From contig JACKCF010000001.1 in NCBI GenBank assembly GCA_020634165.1, positions 992,001-1,056,000 of the forward strand: a DNA stretch of 64,000 nucleotides, given 5' to 3'. Below the pieces are notes generated by a model, which was not told the DNA's origin, made no database searches, and saw only the letters and a list, made by a program, of their open reading frames with translations. The position numbers and the translations under genes were made by a program. Position 1 is the stretch's first letter; every line of letters begins with the position of its first letter. This document shows positions 37,301 through 44,867 of the stretch, in pieces. This DNA is from Anaerolineaceae bacterium. GTDB taxonomy: Bacteria > Chloroflexota > Anaerolineae > Aggregatilineales > Phototrophicaceae.

Positions 37301-39131
37301 GTCGTCACAGTTGGCGGCTGCTATCCAGAATGCGCGCCTTTATGAGCGCGTCCAGGCCAGTGCGGCCTCGCTGGAAAGTATCGTGCGTGAGCGAACGGAC
37401 GAACTGGAAGCCGAACGTGACCGCCTCGATACGCTGTACCAGATCACATCCGAGTTGACCCGTACCCTCGACATGGAACAACTACTGGACCGTGCTCTGG
37501 GCATGGTGAGTAAGGCCGTTAGCGCATCCGATGGCGTCATCATCCTGATGGACCCATCCATTGATGGCCTGACGACCCGCGCCTGGCTTGACCCGAATAC
37601 GATCTATAACGTGGATGGCCGTACGTACCACGCTGCAGAAGCCCTGGCAAACTGGCTCATGATTCAGAATGAACTGAATGAGCCAATTGTCCTTGTGGAC
37701 GATCTATCGCAGGAAGATTACTGGGATACCTCGCTGCCGCATGCAGCACAGTTCAAGAGTGCGATGGCCGTCATTCTTGAAAATAACGACGAGCCGGTCG
37801 GTGTCATGGTCCTCCTCAGCACCGAATTAGCGGCCTTCGATGACAATCACCTCAAGCTGCTCGTTCCGGCGGCCAATCAGGTGGCAGCATCAATCAACAG
37901 CGCCGATCTCTACCAGCTAATCCGCGATCAGGCGGCGCGTCTGGCGAACCTGGTACGGCAGGAAAAAGAAACATCGCAGCGCAGTAACTCCGTTCTGGAA
38001 TCCATTGCAGACGGTGTCATGCTCGCGGATGCCACGGGCCACATCGTGTCTTTCAACGCGGCTGCGGAACGTATCCTGCGGATTAAGCGCAACGAGGCTG
38101 AAGGCCAGCCGGTATCGACGTTGTCTGGTTTGTATGGCACATCGGCTGCGCGCTGGTCGGATATGATCGAAAACTGGTCTGCTCAGATGGAAGGCCGTGA
38201 TCTGGCGGGCAGCGATGCCTACTTCGTTGAGGAACGTATCGAACTGGGCAATCGCGTTATCAGCGCTGCCATTGCCCCGGTGACGATGGAAAGTGGCGAA
38301 CTGCTCGGCACAGTGTCCGTTTTCCGTGACATCACCCGCGATGTTGAAGCGGACCGCATCAAGAGCGAATTTATCGAAAACGTATCGCATGAGTTCCGTA
38401 CACCGCTGACGCCCATCAAGGGCTATACGGACCTGCTGCTGCAAGGGGCGACGGGCCAGCTTAATACTGCCCAGCAGAGCATGATCAACGTCATCAAAGA
38501 GAACGTTGAGCGCCTGACTGCACTGGTCGATGATGTCCTGAACATCGCCCAACTGGATCGCTCCGGTATGTTGGCGTTAGTGCAGGAAGCCGATGTTCGC
38601 CAGATTATCACCGAGGTCGCTGGCGATCTGTCCAGCCGTCCGGCGAATGCTGCCAAGAAGATCAATCTCAGCATCGATATTGCCGATGATGTCCCGTTGA
38701 TCCATGCCGATAATCAGCGTTTGGCACAGGTCGTCACTAACTTGCTGGACAATGCCTTCAAGTTCACCCGCGCTGGCGGCGACATCGACATAAAGACGGT
38801 GAAGGAAGGTGCTGATCACATCCTGATTAGCGTGTCTGATACAGGTGTTGGCGTTCCAGAAGAGTTCTATGATCGCATCTGGCAGCGCTTTGAACGCTAT
38901 GAGCAGCATGCGCTGGAAATGGAAGTTTCCGGTACAGGTCTTGGTCTGCCCCTGGTGAAGGAACTGGTGACCATGCACGGTGGCGAAATCTGGTTCAACT
39001 CAGAAATTGACAAGGGCACGACCTTCTTCGTCCGCCTGCCCATTGACCAGCCTGGCTATCGCCGCCTGGTAGGGGATTCCCACCCAGGTGTAGCCGTCGA
39101 AGAATCGCCGGAATCGGTAGCGGGCGATTAA
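31314..39131 (+). CDS. Giant multi-GAF/PAS sensor histidine kinase (2605 aa)
   Basis: One N-terminal membrane helix (LFATLILISIMTLIGIGLWVW), then by reading about eleven GAF-like modules, a degenerate N-terminal PAS-like region (~40-140) and two clearer PAS domains, one mid-protein (SSVVESIQQGIIVMDHAGNVINFN) and one before the kinase (SNSVLESIADGVMLADATGHIVSFN). Several GAF modules end in the same 'A..I.NARLY' helix. HisKA carries His2359 in ENVSHEFRTPL; HATPase_c shows N box NLLDNAFKF, G1 DTGVGVPEEF and G2 GTGLGLPLV. No receiver is fused. Boundaries are approximate. A CheY-like receiver gene follows within 50 bases and a receiver-GGDEF gene precedes it, forming a signalling unit. Tandem GAFs may sense ligands or form a long coiled transmission rod (inference). 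Confidence 0.93.
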   Translation: MDLFATLILISIMTLIGIGLWVWQRERLRSNPMLEDLMTEIPLQGSEANSAVLVATGLGQIIHANEVAEEWLQLEGVAPNIELIARMVQPSDNFLNLWAGEGHSSFQLRDRWVDAVTHKIPSAEGVRIIMIMRDLKAATPGSDIMDMGQAMRIIDDIGEVAAAEMTSNQTTQIMLEILRKRLEMDAGEICLWDADEEKLIQRSWIGDSRYLLTIAEMGGAYPLGHGVAGWVAKHRRPLLIHGEHDIVSLQVMMENNPYRSAVSVPLMLGDDFHGTVTLFSEKTGTYNDSHVALLQSVGRTVSQAIRTSALYTMQESRIRDIASVQELAQRGEDMADSATIFQALAARIATLMKAQITGVFLYEPDRKVLVPQLPFYGIPNNVAQLITIPLQEGTPQRDIWERQPYWVTNDATEDPLIEAMGLRPIIDLAGITTSGLFPLSVGGVRIGMLAVNNMRSGDFSPADIDSMGVLATQAAIVVENLRLYEAERRIDSELIGLQEMTEAIGALPQGGAFYNEVNARIARLMGVEMSGILRYDDFEQALIAELPFFGVDDDLVRLYRIPLPENSIMEELWSEEDVWFSNRIETDPLVFKAGLDQIAEVIGVRQTLIAAMNVAGRRIGVIQLSNKADGTDFNENDARLARILATQAGAIIENARLYQEVQRRADQADSLRRVVELASSVLTSDDSLQPMLTEIGRVVASERVFISVLDQADGRLITYPRWYYGYDLKEPVVIDADSQGFEHTVAMSGRSFVSNDVLDEEDILPAYRRVAERYGINKSILVPLIVGDRSLGELGIGNPTDKRDYGQSDVEMLRSIAVQISSAVERLLLYRATGENLRQRMDELDAIARISNALTETVDLDHVLGTICNEIKLAAHISGSSIVLIMPEERWRSLDRPRMDRRVGDLVGNGLSNLEIDVILNSDEPVAIADYETSEYDALPGTARSAAVVPIVYLNEKVGLIYAYDEQPNRFDEQAIGFLLTMAAKAAQGYQNAENRREQEERAVRLRQRVGQLNRIFELGQLVHTGTDPITIAEAIAYSVQSSAAFDIVVVLLNDPRTGRLRRVGNAGMPVHAFIDSQQHEISVLEFNNLLQPEFQVSGSMDSFFYPMERSLEWYTPEVRALATSYDSNRSLDGLTSNAWRDGDMLVVRIGGHGDDLIGAMALDRPQNNQRPDRSVAEVLEIFAHQASSMIENTRLFMESERSAQLEAQLNDILNAVASSLELSQIAQAIAEGVKGMVSLVNLDLVITNEETGGFDAINVAVNDDGHFLTEREELFSLEYTAMANAYEGRRDQLYVAGEDTDLVFSDLSRWQATGEQASLLLPLLAGGENLGVMHIGLADTTSLTPEIRQLLVRMARLVAGSIQNARLFNQAVNLQILTSSVVESIQQGIIVMDHAGNVINFNDFMRQQYAWDNHDEARHLFEYSPEWEGFMQEQLRSVLEDGIPRELIEQVSPKETGSQVVRNFYLYPLRSETEIRGAVLLVEDVTQRAELEKAIESRANQLAALTEVSTRITASLEREEVIQMAIDEIGWIIPNDAVSLWRRIGSYMTLEHYNGIESQPRIGMRVLIREVERFNEIVEYQHTVAYTDDEPLAISELPGDDEDVRSWLGVPLISQGHVSGVLVLTRHKAESFDPRAEQHVARAFASQVAIALANADLFEQTFERTNEMGIMLEAAQATSLTRDLDSVFATVADLLFNALEMAECAILIWDEVDDEMVVQFSRTRDESVPPSIYEGDTFTVSEFPARKHAIQMREVVVIMDVEDDGGNPMYPTELTELRNAGFTVRMLVPLIVTNRPIGLIMLQQNADHPELGVSQQKMRLARALGLQVAAAIENARLSRETHVRFEELLTINSLSQAVSATLNLDDMLPMVRDQLPSVTGAGEMYLALYDEERDLITFPMAVRNGEAINIPSRPLGDDEVSYIIKHRRSLNLGADYFSIDQIRKNLGIETSEPDALSYLGVPLTVGTNVLGALAIRDTHRKHAFDINAERVLATVSSQLAAAIQNARLYERVQASAASLESIVRERTDELEAERDRLDTLYQITSELTRTLDMEQLLDRALGMVSKAVSASDGVIILMDPSIDGLTTRAWLDPNTIYNVDGRTYHAAEALANWLMIQNELNEPIVLVDDLSQEDYWDTSLPHAAQFKSAMAVILENNDEPVGVMVLLSTELAAFDDNHLKLLVPAANQVAASINSADLYQLIRDQAARLANLVRQEKETSQRSNSVLESIADGVMLADATGHIVSFNAAAERILRIKRNEAEGQPVSTLSGLYGTSAARWSDMIENWSAQMEGRDLAGSDAYFVEERIELGNRVISAAIAPVTMESGELLGTVSVFRDITRDVEADRIKSEFIENVSHEFRTPLTPIKGYTDLLLQGATGQLNTAQQSMINVIKENVERLTALVDDVLNIAQLDRSGMLALVQEADVRQIITEVAGDLSSRPANAAKKINLSIDIADDVPLIHADNQRLAQVVTNLLDNAFKFTRAGGDIDIKTVKEGADHILISVSDTGVGVPEEFYDRIWQRFERYEQHALEMEVSGTGLGLPLVKELVTMHGGEIWFNSEIDKGTTFFVRLPIDQPGYRRLVGDSHPGVAVEESPESVAGD

Positions 39132-39176
39132 GCAAAACAGAAAGCATTTACCGGACAGTCTGAGAGGGAATTGACT

Positions 39177-39554
39177 TTGGCACACATTCTCGTTGCGGAA
39201 GATGAGCGTGACATTCGCGAATTGGTGGCGTTTACCCTGGGCTTCGCTGGCCATAAGGTGTCCCAGGCGTCCAATGGTGAAGAAGCGGTCACGATGGCAT
39301 CGCAGCTCAAGCCCGATCTCATCCTGACGGATGTGCGCATGCCGAAAATGACGGGCTACGATGTCTGTTCAGCGGTCAAAAATAATGAAGTGACCAAGCA
39401 TATTCCGGTGGTGATCCTGTCTGCGAAGGGGCAGGACGAGGAAAAAGAACTTGGTAAGGCTTCCGGCGCAGATGATTATATCCTGAAGCCTTTCGCGCCC
39501 GATGAACTTCAGCGACGTGTGGCGGATATTCTGCAACGGTTTGGGGCCTCCTGA
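39177..39554 (+). CDS. Single-domain CheY-like response regulator
   Basis: A 125-residue stand-alone receiver: acidic pair Glu8-Asp9 (VAEDERD), phospho-acceptor Asp52 (LILTDVRMPKMTG), Ser in 'VVILSAKGQ', and Lys in 'DYILKPF'. No output domain is attached, so it signals by protein contact. TTG 39177 (MAHILVAEDE) has GAGAGGG (39162-39168) eight bases upstream; TTG 39171 would sit almost on it. It lies 45 bases after the giant kinase and is presumably one of its phosphorylation targets. Confidence 0.9.
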   Translation: MAHILVAEDERDIRELVAFTLGFAGHKVSQASNGEEAVTMASQLKPDLILTDVRMPKMTGYDVCSAVKNNEVTKHIPVVILSAKGQDEEKELGKASGADDYILKPFAPDELQRRVADILQRFGAS

Positions 39555-39608
39555 GTCCCCTGGACAACTACATTCAATTGCGATGACTAATGCTATGAGT
39601 GCAACCCG

Positions 39609-40634
39609 ATGAGTGCAACCATTATTGAGGATGATTTGATTCATTATGAGCGCCTCGGACGTGGACGTCCGGTGCTCTTACTGCATGGCTGGATCGGTTC
39701 CTGGCGATACTGGATTCCGCTGATGCAGCAGCTTCACCTAAAATACACTGTCTACACCATCGACCTGATGGGTTTTGGCGACAGCGCCAAAAATCCAGCG
39801 CGTTACACGATAGAAGATCATGTGGCCGTGCTGGATGCCTTCATGGAAAAAATCGGTATTCCCAAAGTCGCCATGATCGGTCATGGCCTGGGTGCGATGG
39901 TCGCGACGCGCTTCGCTCTCAACTACCCGACGAAGGTCGCTCGTTTGCTGTTAGCCAGCGCGCCCCTCTTTGATCCGGGTGATCTTGAAGAGCGTACTCC
40001 GGCAGGGCAGCGCATGCTGTTGACGCAGCGTGATCGTTATTCCCTTGCGCCGCAGATCGACGAGGCTGACAGCGACAAGACCGTCGCTTCGACCTCGTTC
40101 ACGGACCCAACTGTGCCCAATCGGGCCGGTGGATCATCTGCCCTGAACAACCCTGAAGCGCTGGCGGAGCGGGCGCGTTCGATGGCCAATCACAGTGCCA
40201 ACAAGCGCAACAAGCTCAAAGACGTGTTTGATGGCAGGTCTTACGATGATTTGCTTTTGCGCTGCTTCAAACGCACCGAGCCGGAATATGACAAGCTCAA
40301 AGTCGATGTCGATAAGGCCGATGATCGGGCGTTGCAGAACAGCGTCACCACCTTTGACGCCGGCAGCATGCTCGACAATTTGCGCCAGATCACAGCGCCA
40401 GTGGCCATCGTTCACGGGGATGATGACCCCATCATACCGCGCCCCAACGATGCTGTCTGGAATTATCTGACGCTGGGCAAGGAAGACATGTGCGTCCCCA
40501 TCCCGTTAGAAGGGGTGCGCCACTTCCCGATGTTGGAACACGAGAGCTTCCCGCGTTTGACGACCGACTTCCTGGAGGCAACGGACCTCACCAAGTTGGA
40601 AGTCCGCGAACGCTGGCGTCGTCGCAGCCGCTAA
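39609..40634 (+). CDS. Alpha/beta-hydrolase-fold protein lacking the nucleophile serine
   Basis: A 341-residue alpha/beta-hydrolase-fold protein. The start region 'HYERLGRGRPVLLLHGWIGSWRYW' parallels the intact hydrolase at 26429. The nucleophile elbow reads GHGLG with Gly93 (codon GGC) exactly where the paralogue has Ser93; the acid (GDDDPIIP) and His (RHFPMLEH) regions remain. Hydrolysis by the usual serine mechanism is therefore unlikely. An insertion at ~130-240 rich in charged residues (ERARSMANHSANKRNKLKDVFDGRS) is absent from the paralogue, and the C-terminus is strongly basic (ERWRRRSR). The duplicated ATGAGTGCAACC at the start creates a five-codon ORF ending on the real ATG. A pseudoenzyme signalling role is inference. 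Confidence 0.82.
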   Translation: MSATIIEDDLIHYERLGRGRPVLLLHGWIGSWRYWIPLMQQLHLKYTVYTIDLMGFGDSAKNPARYTIEDHVAVLDAFMEKIGIPKVAMIGHGLGAMVATRFALNYPTKVARLLLASAPLFDPGDLEERTPAGQRMLLTQRDRYSLAPQIDEADSDKTVASTSFTDPTVPNRAGGSSALNNPEALAERARSMANHSANKRNKLKDVFDGRSYDDLLLRCFKRTEPEYDKLKVDVDKADDRALQNSVTTFDAGSMLDNLRQITAPVAIVHGDDDPIIPRPNDAVWNYLTLGKEDMCVPIPLEGVRHFPMLEHESFPRLTTDFLEATDLTKLEVRERWRRRSR

Positions 40635-40673
40635 CTTTTCGCTACTGTGAATGAATAAACAAAAGAAAAAAAC

Positions 40674-41327
40674 GTGAAGCGCTGCCTGATCTTCGCCAAT
40701 GGCGAACCCAACGATGGCCCGATGGTCCGCGATGTGCTGGAAAAAGCCGCTGATGCCCTGACTATCGCGGCGGATGGTGGCGCGCGCGTGGCCTGGTATT
40801 TTGGTCGTCATGTGGATGTTGTTATTGGTGATATGGATTCGCTCACCGATGCTGAGTTGCAGCAGTTGGTCAGCAGCGGTGCCGACGTCGAGCGCTATCC
40901 CCCGGCAAAAGACGAAACCGACCTCGAATTGGCGCTTTTACACGCTGCCAAATCCGGTGCGGAGTGGATTCGCATCATTGGCGGGTTGGGCGACCGTTTT
41001 GACCAGACGCTGGCGAATGTCTACTTGATGGCATTGCCTCAGCTAGAAGGTCGTGATCTGGCACTGGTCGCGGCTAAGGAGCGCCTCTGCCTGCTGCGGC
41101 CAGGGACGCACACATTGCACGGCCAAATAGGGGATACGCTCTCGCTTATTCCACTTGGCGGCGCCGTAACGGGCATTACTACCGGACGCCTCAAATATCC
41201 GCTTAAAGATGAGACCCTCTATTTTGGTCCCGCGCGCGGCATCAGCAATGTCTTTCTGGATACTACTGCTCAGGTTCAACTGAATAGCGGAGTGCTGCTC
41301 GTCGTCCACACGCGCGGACGTGCCTGA
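40674..41327 (+). CDS. thiN: Thiamine pyrophosphokinase
   Basis: A 217-residue protein of the usual TPK length. It has the N-terminal 'CLIFANGEPNDGP', 'TIAADGGARVAW', the catalytic acidic motif 'VIGDMDSLTDAEL', 'YPPAKDETDLELAL', 'IRIIGGLGDRFDQTLANVYL', and the beta-domain 'GDTLSLIPLGGAVTGITTGRLKYPL'. It converts thiamine plus ATP to thiamine diphosphate, the cofactor. GTG 40674 follows an A-rich stretch (AAAAGAAAAAAAC); the ribosome site is weak. No TPP riboswitch was seen upstream. It is the last gene of the + strand run and ends five bases before the convergent uspA-like gene. Confidence 0.92.
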   Translation: MKRCLIFANGEPNDGPMVRDVLEKAADALTIAADGGARVAWYFGRHVDVVIGDMDSLTDAELQQLVSSGADVERYPPAKDETDLELALLHAAKSGAEWIRIIGGLGDRFDQTLANVYLMALPQLEGRDLALVAAKERLCLLRPGTHTLHGQIGDTLSLIPLGGAVTGITTGRLKYPLKDETLYFGPARGISNVFLDTTAQVQLNSGVLLVVHTRGRA

Positions 41328-41332
41328 GCATC

Positions 41333-41797
41333 CTAATTTTCGTGATCTGGCCGGATAATCATCACTGGCACGCTGACTTCCTGCATCACTTTATGGGCCA
41401 CACTGCCGAAAATAAAGCGGCTGATGCCCGACCGTCCATGCGAACTCATCACCACCAGGTCAACATCCTGATCGTTGATAAAATCGCAGAGGAGCGAAGC
41501 CACGCCCACGCCTTCGATAACTTGAGCGCGCGCATTGATACCCTGGGCGCGTAAGGCGTTGCGCAGGCCCATCAGCTTTTGCTTCATCTCTTCACGGATT
41601 TGCTGTAACTGCTCTTCTCCACCACCGAGCGCAATCTGGTCGGTATATTCAGCCGCAGGTGGGCGCAGGACGTGCAGCAAAATGATCTCTGCGTCATTAT
41701 TGCGGGCGATATCGGCTGCATGTGGTATGGCGCGTTCACTCCACCCGGAACCATCAATCGGAACCACAATCGTCTTATAGCGGCTGTTCTGGGCCAT
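41333..41797 (-). CDS. Universal stress protein, UspA family
   Basis: A 154-residue single-domain USP: 'KTIVVPIDGSGWSERAIPHAADIARNNDAEIILLHVL' at the start, 'VDLVVMSSHGRSGISRFIFGSVAHKVMQEVSVPVMIIR' at the end. The nucleotide motif G-2x-G-9x-G-S/T is present except that the first Gly is Ser (SSHG..., GS), so ATP binding is likely but not certain. Such proteins accumulate under starvation or stress. ATG 41797 (MAQNSRYKT) has GAGG about eleven bases upstream; the longer start at 41839 has no ribosome site. Confidence 0.9.
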   Translation of the reverse strand: MAQNSRYKTIVVPIDGSGWSERAIPHAADIARNNDAEIILLHVLRPPAAEYTDQIALGGGEEQLQQIREEMKQKLMGLRNALRAQGINARAQVIEGVGVASLLCDFINDQDVDLVVMSSHGRSGISRFIFGSVAHKVMQEVSVPVMIIRPDHEN

Positions 41798-41951
41798 GAG
41801 CTTGTCTACCTCAAATCTTATGAATCCTATTAAGCTCATTGTACTCGGTTAAGCCAGGAGTTGCCCGTAAGAAGTGTGTACGATTTGTGCAGCACACCCT
41901 ATGCCCCTTCGTATACACATTTTTTGGTTATGACATTCTCATATACGGTTG

Positions 41952-41981
41952 TTGACGTGTACCCGCACCCTACCCTATAAT
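41952..41981 (+). promoter_or_regulatory. Consensus-like sigma70 promoter of the PucC-like gene
   Basis: TTGACG (41952-41957), 18-bp spacer, TATAAT (41976-41981), 41 bases before the ATG at 42023. The 41840-42020 interval is AT-rich. Confidence 0.7.
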
Positions 41982-42022
41982 TCTGAGATAATTCTGCAAA
42001 ATTCTATACAAAATGAGCGAAA

Positions 42023-43414
42023 ATGTCAGAAAAAGTCAAAGGGCTGGGCGTCGGTCGTAATCTTAAGATCAGCCTGTTTCATCTCGCTTCGGGCATGGCT
42101 GATGTGCTCTCCACTGGCGTATGGAACCGCATCATGATTAGCGACCTCGGTTTTGAAGCGGGTCCGGTCGGTTTGCTGCTGTCACTGCGCTACTTCTTGA
42201 CGCCATTAGGCATTTGGGCGGGTCGCATCTCAGATAAGCGCACCGTTCTGGGTTTTCGCCGCCTCTTCTGGATATGGCTGGGCCGCTTGCTGATGGTCCT
42301 GAGTACCGTTGTGCTGGGCTTTGTAACGGCGCAACTGGTGGAAAATGATGTCCATACCGTGCAAACGTGGCTGATTATTGGTGCAGCACTGGTCGCTTTC
42401 AGCCTGGGGAATGCCATTTCTGGTTCGACCTTCCTGGCATTAATTTATGATCGTTCTACCGAAGAACAGCGCGGGCGAGCCGTTGGCATCGTCTGGACGA
42501 TGTTGCTGGTTGGCTTTACAGTCGGTGGCATTTTCTTTGGTGTGGCGCTGCCTTCAGCGGAAGGTACGGCTGATCTGTCCTTCACCGCCTCTGACCTGCT
42601 GCGCATGTTTTTGATTGGTGCCGCAATTTTCGCCGTATTGTGGTTTATCTCGCTTTGGGGTGAAGAGCGCCGTCGTTCTTATACTGAATTTGAAGATGAA
42701 GCCCATGCGTCTCGGTCTGTGCGCGATGACCTCAAACTCGTCTGGCGGGATCGCTCGATGCGCTTCTTCCTGATTTATCTGGTTGCGTCGATGTTTTTTG
42801 CCTTCTCCCAGGATATTATTCTGGAACCCTTTGCCGCTGATGTCTTCGACATGCCTGCCCAGGTGACAAACCGCTTTGCAGCTTATTGGGGCGGTACAGC
42901 TATTCTGGGTTCAGTGCTGTTTTTGTGGCTGTCGCGTCGTTATCGCTGGTTCAACACCAAGCGCATGTCGGTGATCGGCACCTTCATCCTCTTTGTGACA
43001 TTCATCTTGCTCGCCATCTCTGGTCTGGCGCAGATTCGCCAACTGGTCACCCCCGCGCTGATCGCGTTGGGGCTGGGCCTGGGCATGTGGAATATCGGTA
43101 CGCTTGGCCTGATGATGGACTTTAGCCCAACTGGCGGAGCCGGGACTTTCCTTGGCTTCTGGACTATGTGCGTAACGCTGGCGCGTGGGGCTGGTGTTGG
43201 CAGTGGTGGGTGGTCGCGCGACCTCTGGTTGCAGATCACCCAACAGCCACATATGGCCTACGGCATCGTTTTCGTCATTGGCGCCGTTGGGCTGGCTTTT
43301 TCGCTATGGGCCGTATCCCAGATCAATGTCACATTGTTCAAACGCACCCAAACGGAAGATGCCCTCAGCCAATCAGAAGAAACAGCCGCTATTCTGGCTG
43401 GTGCGATGGACTAA
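42023..43414 (+). CDS. PucC/BCD-family major facilitator transporter
   Basis: A 463-residue protein with about 12 membrane helices. The first helices carry features of the PucC (bacteriochlorophyll delivery) family: 'LKISLFHLASGMADVLSTGVWNRIMISDLGFEAGPVGLLLSLRYFLTPLGIWAGRISDKRTVLGFRRLFWIWLGRLL' (compare L..SLFH...GM..VLLTG..NR.M..ELG and HRSDTHRSVLGWRR). Later 'FALVILGLGLGMWNIGTLGLMMDFSPTGGAGTFLG'-type segments also fit. In phototrophs these proteins assist light-harvesting complex assembly; no bch, puf or puc gene is present here, so the substrate is unknown. A strong promoter precedes it. Its end overlaps the convergent histidine kinase gene by 26 bp. Confidence 0.82.
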   Translation: MSEKVKGLGVGRNLKISLFHLASGMADVLSTGVWNRIMISDLGFEAGPVGLLLSLRYFLTPLGIWAGRISDKRTVLGFRRLFWIWLGRLLMVLSTVVLGFVTAQLVENDVHTVQTWLIIGAALVAFSLGNAISGSTFLALIYDRSTEEQRGRAVGIVWTMLLVGFTVGGIFFGVALPSAEGTADLSFTASDLLRMFLIGAAIFAVLWFISLWGEERRRSYTEFEDEAHASRSVRDDLKLVWRDRSMRFFLIYLVASMFFAFSQDIILEPFAADVFDMPAQVTNRFAAYWGGTAILGSVLFLWLSRRYRWFNTKRMSVIGTFILFVTFILLAISGLAQIRQLVTPALIALGLGLGMWNIGTLGLMMDFSPTGGAGTFLGFWTMCVTLARGAGVGSGGWSRDLWLQITQQPHMAYGIVFVIGAVGLAFSLWAVSQINVTLFKRTQTEDALSQSEETAAILAGAMD

Positions 43415-44867
43415 GTACCACCGTTGGCATCTCCTGTGAATCTAATATCACAGGCGCATGCTGACGCCGATAAATCGGTATGGTGAACACAAACGACGAC
43501 CCTTTGCCGACTTCACTGCGAATCTTGATCTGGCCGCTCTGGGCCTCGACCAACTGTTTGACAATCGCCAGACCCAAACCTGCACCGCCGGTATCGCGGC
43601 TGCGAGAGGGGTCGACCCGATAGAATCGCTCAAAAATATAGGGCAGGTGTTCTTCGCTGATGCCATTGCCTGTATCGGTGACGCGCACCTCCACCACATT
43701 CAGGTGCGCGGCGGCATTCACCATCACCTGGCCACCGGACGGTGTATACTTCACCGCATTACTCAACAGGTTGCGGATAATCTGCCCAGTTCGTTTGGGA
43801 TCAGCATAGACATAGGGCAGCTTGTAAGGCAGATCGAACGCAAGTTGGATATTCTGATTACGGGCACGCGGCTGGTACATGGCCACACTGCTCTCAATGA
43901 TCTCGTTCAGATCAACTTCCTGCTTGACCAGTCGCAACTGCCGCGCTTCTGCCAGTACCAACTCCTGCAAATCGGTGATGATGCGGTTTAGCCAGATGGC
44001 TTCTTCATAAATCAGGTCGATGATCTCGCGGTCAGCATCCAGCACCCCATCCTGAATACCTTCAAGATAGCCCCGGATATTAGTGAGGGGAGTGCGCAGT
44101 TCGTGGGCGATATCGCTCACCATCGTCTGCCGCAGAGCCTCGTTTTTACTGAGTGTTTCCGCCATTGAGTTAAAGGCCCGCGCCAGATTGCCGATCTCGC
44201 CCCGGCTGGCGATGTTAACGCGCGGCGTCAGGTCGCCGCCCTCCATGCGCTGTGCAGCCCCAATAAGCTGCGTTAGTGGCTGAATAATGCGACGGGAGAG
44301 CGTCAAGGTCAGCATGATGGCCGCCATGCTCGCCACGACGGCTGCCACAATCAGGCCAATCGTCACCGACTCCACAAATTGAGTCTGGGCAGTGGTCAGC
44401 GTTGATTCATCGGTTGGTTCGATATAATAAATCCCCACTGGCCGACCATTGGCCACGACCTCGACTTCACCATCAGCCGAGGTGAAAAAATTGATCGTGC
44501 GCGGTACCTGGTCCAATGGCAGTTCAGACAGTTCAACATCACCCTCATCAATCGCGAAAAACCGGAAATTATCTGGGTTCAGATAAATCAGATTCGGCTG
44601 GCCGATGATGCCGTCAGTAAGCGCGTTGCCGCCAGTGTAAATCGGGACGGTTGGCGGGTTGTTATCTGGCTCTGGCGTAGGGTCATTTTCTAGGTAATTG
44701 AGCACCACGCGCTCACTGCGTTGTGCCATCAGCTCATTGCCGACATCGACATAACGAGAAAATTCAACGCGGGTTGTCAGTAGAGAGATAACCGTAATCG
44801 TTGTAATGGCGACGAACGCGACAGCGATCATCGCCAGCAGAATGGTATAACGCAGGCTATACTGCAT
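43389..44867 (-). CDS. HAMP-containing membrane sensor histidine kinase
   Basis: A 492-residue kinase: first membrane helix (YTILLAMIAVAFVAITTITVISLL), an extracytosolic sensor domain of ~130 residues, second helix (VTIGLIVAAVVASMAAIMLTLTLS), HAMP (RRIIQPLTQLIGAAQRMEGGDLTPRV), HisKA with His255 in 'VSDIAHELRTPLTNIRG', and HATPase_c (NLLSNAVKYTPSGG; DTGNGISEEHLPYIFERFYR; GGAGLGLAIVKQL). ATG 44867 lies inside the end of the response regulator gene (11-bp overlap), indicating coupling, with GGAG about ten bases upstream; the longer start at 44885 is less likely. It forms a classical two-component pair with the OmpR-type regulator; the stimulus is unknown. Confidence 0.92.
   Translation of the reverse strand: MQYSLRYTILLAMIAVAFVAITTITVISLLTTRVEFSRYVDVGNELMAQRSERVVLNYLENDPTPEPDNNPPTVPIYTGGNALTDGIIGQPNLIYLNPDNFRFFAIDEGDVELSELPLDQVPRTINFFTSADGEVEVVANGRPVGIYYIEPTDESTLTTAQTQFVESVTIGLIVAAVVASMAAIMLTLTLSRRIIQPLTQLIGAAQRMEGGDLTPRVNIASRGEIGNLARAFNSMAETLSKNEALRQTMVSDIAHELRTPLTNIRGYLEGIQDGVLDADREIIDLIYEEAIWLNRIITDLQELVLAEARQLRLVKQEVDLNEIIESSVAMYQPRARNQNIQLAFDLPYKLPYVYADPKRTGQIIRNLLSNAVKYTPSGGQVMVNAAAHLNVVEVRVTDTGNGISEEHLPYIFERFYRVDPSRSRDTGGAGLGLAIVKQLVEAQSGQIKIRSEVGKGSSFVFTIPIYRRQHAPVILDSQEMPTVVLSPSHQPE

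Noticed and set aside
40635..40673. Possible TPP riboswitch before thiN
   Set aside because: The gap is only 39 bases and lacks the conserved THI-box sequences.
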